Shown here in pieces: positions 14,555 through 17,951 of a stretch of DNA of 17,951 nt; position 1 is the stretch's first letter, and every line of letters starts with the position of its first letter. A program made the translations under genes and the position numbers. The notes under the pieces were generated by a model, which worked only from the letters and a program-made list of their open reading frames with translations, was not told the origin of the DNA and did not search any database. The DNA comes from Methanobacteriota archaeon (GTDB taxonomy: Archaea > Thermoplasmatota > Poseidoniia > MGIII > CG-Epi1), in assembly GCA_014240055.1 (NCBI GenBank), contig JAAZXP010000020.1:1-17951 (forward strand), written 5' to 3'.

Positions 14555-16870
14555 ATGGAATCTCCATCAGTATTAAAAAATAGTTACAAACATTGGGAAA
14601 TTACAAAGGATTTAATTGATCAATGCATTGATATTACTCTTAATTTAAGTCAAAGTGGGCATCCCGGTGGTTCACGTTCAAAAGTTCATGGAATGCTTAT
14701 TACACTTCTGTCTGGGGCAATGAGATGGGATATTAGGGATCCAACAAAACGGTTTTCAGATAGATTTGTCTTGGTAGCTGGACACGATAATCCGATGGTT
14801 TATGCCACATTGGCAGTTCTCAATGAATCATTGCGAATAAAATATGATCAAACAAAGGACTCCAAATATTTAGTTAAAAATGGAGATGAATTTCAGCTAA
14901 TCTGGGAAGATTTATTGACACTTCGCCAAAATAAAGGATTACCAGGTCACGCAGAGATGGAAGGAAAGACACTTTTTTTCAAATTTAATACAGGGCCAAG
15001 TGGGCACGGTTCTCCAGCTGCAGCAGGAGCTGCCTTAGCCCATAAATTGGCAGGCACTGAACAAGTAAAAGTTTTTGCCTTTGAGGGAGAAGGCGGACTA
15101 AGTACGGGAGTAACTCATGAAACACTTAATTCATCTTGGGGTCTTGGTCTTGGCAATATAGTATACTACATTGATTGGAATGATTACGGAATTGACAGTC
15201 GGCCGTTTAGTAACATAGTTAAATCAACTCCTCAAGAGTTATTTGAAACAAGCGGATGGCATGTAGAAGGCACTGAAGATTGCGAAGATTGGGCTTCCTT
15301 TACAGAAGCTTATTATGATTTATTGGTTACAAATTCTAAATCAGATATTCCTAAGATGGTATTTGCAAAGTCTCGAAAAGGGCGTGGGTATCATAAGTTT
15401 GATGAAAAATCACATGGTGCACCTCATAAGCGTAATTCAGAATTGTTTTGGAAAACAAAAGAAGACTTTTCGCAAAAATATAGCATTTCCTTTGATAATT
15501 TTGGTGAAGATGCAGCATCTTCGCGCGACGAGCAGGTCAAGCAGGCTGCGACATATTTTGAATCTGTAATTTCTGTACTTAATAATAACCAAGAATTAGT
15601 TGATTATTTAGCAAACAGACTTGTTGAATTAGGAGATTCAGTGCCTACTAACATTAATGGATCTAAAATTACTAATTCGAATCCATTAAATGATGCTGCC
15701 CTGTTCGATTTCCATAATTATCCTAGTGATTTGTTCGCTGAGGCAGGTAGTAAAGCTCCGAATCGGGTTGGATTTTCTAAAGTGGCTTCTTGGCTTAATT
15801 CACATAGTCGGAAAAATCATGGTAGACCTTTGTTTGTTGCGATGTCTGCAGATTTAGCAGACTCCACAAATATTTCTGGATTTTCTAAAGGTAGAGATGG
15901 AGTAGATGATTTGGGAATGTATGATAAGCATACTAATCCAGATTCTCCATTAATGCCTCAGGGGATTACTGAATTTGCTAATGCAGGTATGATGGCTGGT
16001 TTGTCCACAGTAAATTTCAATGAGGATACTTTAGAGGATTATAATGGTTTTATTGGTTCGTTTAGTACATATGGTTCATTTAGTTATTTGAAATATGGAG
16101 CTATTCGGTTATTTAGTCAATTAGCTCAAGATTCACAAATGAAAGTAGGTAAGTTACTATGGGTTGCAGGACACTCTGGACCTGAAACTGCAGAAGATAG
16201 TCGGACACATTTTGGTATCTTTGCGCCAGGAGTTACACAATTATTTCCTAACGGGCATATAATTAATTTACATCCTTGGGAACACAATGATGTGGCTCCA
16301 GCTCTAGCTGCTGCACTTTCTACTGATGTTCCTATTGTAGCCCTACATTTGACAAGACCTGCAATTAATATACCTAATAGAAAAGAGCTGGGTATTGCAA
16401 GTCATTTTGATGCTTCGAAAGGAGCTTATTTAATTAGAGATTATGATGAGAGACCACATGAAGGTGTAATAATTGTTAGGGGAACTAGTTCTACAAATAC
16501 AATAGTTTCCATTTTAGATCAAATAGGTTCAAAGTATAATGTAAAGATTGTATCTGCAATTTCATGGGAATTATTTCAAAGACAGGATCAGTCTTATAAG
16601 AATTCAATCATTTCGGAAAAAGAATGGTCTGATTCAATGATTGTTACAAACACAGGTCTTAGAATCATGAATAATTGGATTTCAAACCGTATTGTTTCTG
16701 AATATTCTGTTTCTCCTGATTGGGATAATAATTGGAGGACTGGAGGTACTTTAGACCAAATAATCGATGAGGCGCATTTAAGCCCGCGTTGGGTTTTAGA
16801 GGCAATTGATAAATTTACATCCGACCGAGATAGTAGGTTAGAAAGACTTAACAACCAACTTCCAGACTAA
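14555..16870 (+). CDS. Transketolase-family thiamine-diphosphate enzyme, single chain, long form
   Basis: A 771-aa cytoplasmic ThDP enzyme, longer than the usual transketolase (about 620-680 aa). The N-terminal ThDP domain has SGHPGGS with H36, AGHDNP with H77, GPSGHGSPAAAG with H151, and the ThDP motif FEGEGGLSTG (GEG at 178-180 instead of GDG) running to WNDYG (N209, D210). A linker of weak similarity (about 310-395) leads to the Pyr domain: MSADLADST (429-437, like transketolase SADL), the catalytic glutamate region GITEFANAGMMAGLS with E473, HSGPETAEDSRTHF (540-553), and the C-terminal domain with LHLTRP (597-602). Many archaea encode transketolase as two half-length subunits; here it is fused. 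Several motif positions diverge from the classical enzyme, so a ketose/aldose transferase in pentose metabolism is likely, but another ThDP reaction is possible. No Shine-Dalgarno is visible. The next gene starts 5 nt after the stop, so the two are probably co-transcribed. Confidence 0.85.
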   Translation: MESPSVLKNSYKHWEITKDLIDQCIDITLNLSQSGHPGGSRSKVHGMLITLLSGAMRWDIRDPTKRFSDRFVLVAGHDNPMVYATLAVLNESLRIKYDQTKDSKYLVKNGDEFQLIWEDLLTLRQNKGLPGHAEMEGKTLFFKFNTGPSGHGSPAAAGAALAHKLAGTEQVKVFAFEGEGGLSTGVTHETLNSSWGLGLGNIVYYIDWNDYGIDSRPFSNIVKSTPQELFETSGWHVEGTEDCEDWASFTEAYYDLLVTNSKSDIPKMVFAKSRKGRGYHKFDEKSHGAPHKRNSELFWKTKEDFSQKYSISFDNFGEDAASSRDEQVKQAATYFESVISVLNNNQELVDYLANRLVELGDSVPTNINGSKITNSNPLNDAALFDFHNYPSDLFAEAGSKAPNRVGFSKVASWLNSHSRKNHGRPLFVAMSADLADSTNISGFSKGRDGVDDLGMYDKHTNPDSPLMPQGITEFANAGMMAGLSTVNFNEDTLEDYNGFIGSFSTYGSFSYLKYGAIRLFSQLAQDSQMKVGKLLWVAGHSGPETAEDSRTHFGIFAPGVTQLFPNGHIINLHPWEHNDVAPALAAALSTDVPIVALHLTRPAINIPNRKELGIASHFDASKGAYLIRDYDERPHEGVIIVRGTSSTNTIVSILDQIGSKYNVKIVSAISWELFQRQDQSYKNSIISEKEWSDSMIVTNTGLRIMNNWISNRIVSEYSVSPDWDNNWRTGGTLDQIIDEAHLSPRWVLEAIDKFTSDRDSRLERLNNQLPD

Positions 16871-16875
16871 GATTC

Positions 16876-17466
16876 ATGCCATATTCAAATTTCCCAGTAG
16901 CTGTAGTTGACAATGGAGGTCAGTGGACACATCGAGAATATCGTGTGTTGAATTATTTGGGTTGTCGAGCTGAAATTGTTTCTAATGTAACACCAATAGC
17001 GGATTTAGAAAGATTTAAGGCACTTGTCTTGTCAGGTGGAGCTCCAAGAATTGAGACTGAATCTGAAGCCTTAGGTTTGACTTCAGAGTATATTGATTCA
17101 CAAAAATGGCCAATATTGGGTATTTGTGTTGGCCATCAATATATGGCTAATCATTTCGGTGGAAAAGCAGGTCCTGCAGATATACCTGAATTTGGTTCTT
17201 CTCTTCTGACCTTAATTGAAGAGGGTTGGATTTTAGCTAATTTTCCTAAAGAATTTAATGTGTGGGAATCACACAACGATGAGGTCTATGAAATACCTGA
17301 AGGATTTAGATTAATGGCTTCTTCGGATGCTTGCCAAGTCCAGGTTATTCAGCATGAAACATTGCCTTTTGCAGGTGTTCAATATCATCCAGAAGTTGAG
17401 CATACTGAGTATGGTTCAGAGATATTTGAAAATTTCCTTAATAAATCCTTAGAATGGAATAAATAG
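16876..17466 (+). CDS. guaAA: GMP synthase, glutamine amidotransferase subunit A
   Basis: A 196-aa class I glutamine amidotransferase that supplies ammonia from glutamine for conversion of XMP to GMP, the last step of guanine nucleotide synthesis. The catalytic triad is complete: nucleophile C84 in GICVGHQ, and H171 and E173 in QYHPEVEH. The oxyanion-region motif LSGGAP (52-57) and the N-terminal VVDNGGQWTHR are typical of the archaeal GuaA glutaminase. In archaea this subunit is separate from the ATP pyrophosphatase subunit, and the length fits that form. The pyrophosphatase partner is not in this window. It starts 5 nt after the transketolase-family gene without a clear Shine-Dalgarno and ends just before a T-run. 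Confidence in the family is high; related class I glutaminases are less likely given the overall match. Confidence 0.93.
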   Translation: MPYSNFPVAVVDNGGQWTHREYRVLNYLGCRAEIVSNVTPIADLERFKALVLSGGAPRIETESEALGLTSEYIDSQKWPILGICVGHQYMANHFGGKAGPADIPEFGSSLLTLIEEGWILANFPKEFNVWESHNDEVYEIPEGFRLMASSDACQVQVIQHETLPFAGVQYHPEVEHTEYGSEIFENFLNKSLEWNK

Positions 17467-17472
17467 TTTATG

Positions 17473-17479
17473 TTTTTTT
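17473..17479 (+). terminator. T-run, candidate intrinsic terminator after the GMP synthase glutaminase gene
   Basis: Seven consecutive T residues begin 6 nt after the stop codon at 17464-17466. Archaeal RNA polymerase terminates at such U-tracts without needing a hairpin. The next gene has its own TATA box just downstream, so a transcription boundary here makes sense. Confidence 0.5.
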
Positions 17480-17500
17480 AATAGAAACATATAGGTCATG

Positions 17501-17509
17501 TATATTTAA
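17501..17509 (+). promoter_or_regulatory. TATA box of the MFS transporter gene
   Basis: TATATTTAA is a near-ideal archaeal TATA box, centred 25 nt before the ATG at 17530. No Shine-Dalgarno stands before that ATG, which points to a leaderless or nearly leaderless message. Confidence 0.62.
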
Positions 17510-17529
17510 CTGGGTCTCTTTGTGGATAC

Positions 17530-17951
17530 ATGGCAGATATTATTGCTAGATTATTTAGTTTAGGTTCCAAATTACAAGATCTTCCAGAAGAAAAAGAGAA
17601 AGCAATTAGTGGATATGGATTTTATGACTGGGGTAAGTCAGCCTTTGAAACTAGTGTCACTGTTGCCTTATTACCTGCCTGGTATGCATTTTTATTTCTT
17701 GAAGCTAATGGTCTAACTGCCACTTTAGGTTCAATTACTATGACTGGCGATGCTGTCTGGTCTTTGTCTGTTGCTATTGCTACATTGATAGTGGCAGTAG
17801 TTAGTCCTCCTTTTGGAGTTATAGCTGACAGGCGCTTGATTAAGATTAAATGGTTGAAGATTATGACTTACATTGGTGCTGGAGCCACCTTCCTTTTGGC
17901 TTTTGCTCCATTCTTTGGTAATGCTTCTTGGATTTGGCTTATGGTAATGTT
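17530..17951 (+). CDS. MFS transporter, UMF1/Atg22-like (N-terminal part, cut by window edge)
   Basis: The open frame starts at ATG 17530 (MADIIARLFS) and runs off the window after 140 codons. After a charged N-terminal region it has SGYGFYDWGKSAFETSV (27-43), the YDWGxSAF signature of the UMF1/Atg22-like group of the major facilitator superfamily. Hydrophobic segments then follow at about 41-57 and 78-92, the MFS motif A-like loop GVIADRR (96-102), and two more segments at about 111-128 and 134 onward. Members of this group are polytopic transporters; the yeast Atg22 member exports amino acids from the vacuole, while the substrate in archaea is unknown. It is preceded by its own TATA box and a T-run after the previous gene, so it is probably an independent transcription unit. 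Confidence 0.85.
   Translation, partial: MADIIARLFSLGSKLQDLPEEKEKAISGYGFYDWGKSAFETSVTVALLPAWYAFLFLEANGLTATLGSITMTGDAVWSLSVAIATLIVAVVSPPFGVIADRRLIKIKWLKIMTYIGAGATFLLAFAPFFGNASWIWLMVM

Noticed and set aside
15315..15569. 84-codon + strand open frame inside the transketolase-like gene
   Set aside because: It lies in another frame of a gene with continuous family motifs and has no recognisable domain or ribosome binding site.
1..17951. tRNA, rRNA, insertion sequence, prophage or attachment-site signals
   Set aside because: No cloverleaf arms, rRNA-like conserved blocks, transposase motifs or terminal inverted repeats were seen, and gene-free gaps are all under 80 nt.

Overview
This AT-rich 18-kb window looks archaeal, most likely a marine planktonic euryarchaeon of the Thermoplasmatota (Marine Group II or III type). 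The evidence is indirect: a stand-alone GMP synthase glutaminase subunit (split in archaea, fused in most bacteria and eukaryotes), TATA-like boxes about 25-27 nt upstream of start codons that lack ribosome binding sites, and very large Asp-rich surface proteins beside MoxR and DUF58 genes. The assignment is an inference, since no 16S rRNA gene or tRNA gene is present. Every credible gene is on the + strand and coding density is very high; no gene-free stretch reaches 300 bases.

Layout. (1) 43-1125: a complete M24-family aminopeptidase P/prolidase. (2) 1170-14504: a run of six genes that I read as one surface-associated locus. It holds a secreted or N-terminally anchored calcium-repeat protein (974 aa); a giant membrane protein (1974 aa) with calcium repeats, a transglutaminase-like domain, 13 Ig-like repeats, one transmembrane helix and a DUF4129-like cytoplasmic tail; a DUF4350-like two-TM protein; a MoxR AAA+ ATPase; a DUF58 protein; and a polytopic membrane protein of unknown function. 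The last five genes abut or overlap (TAGATG, 1-nt gap, 8-nt gap, TAATG), which suggests co-transcription and translational coupling. (3) 14555-17466: a long, fused transketolase-family enzyme followed 5 nt later by the GMP synthase glutaminase subunit. (4) 17530 to the window edge: the N-terminal part of an MFS transporter of the UMF1/Atg22-like group, behind a clear TATA box.

How the genes may work together. MoxR, DUF58, DUF4350-like and transglutaminase/DUF4129 proteins are repeatedly found together in prokaryotes and are thought to form a membrane-associated ATPase-driven machine. Here the transglutaminase/DUF4129 component has grown into a cell-surface giant. It carries TSP3/EF-hand-like Asp-rich repeats at its N-terminus that match those of the separate 974-aa protein next door. 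The DUF4350-like subunit also carries an EF-hand-like loop in its predicted outer domain. I therefore propose a calcium-dependent surface assembly, adhesion or processing system energised from the cytoplasm by MoxR. This is inference from domains and gene order and has not been tested.

Regulatory signals are sparse. There is a strong TATA box before the MFS gene, weaker candidates before 43, 1170 and 4171, good Shine-Dalgarno sequences that fix the starts at 4171 and 13659, and a T-run after the glutaminase gene that may terminate transcription. I saw no CRISPR array, insertion sequence, tRNA or rRNA.
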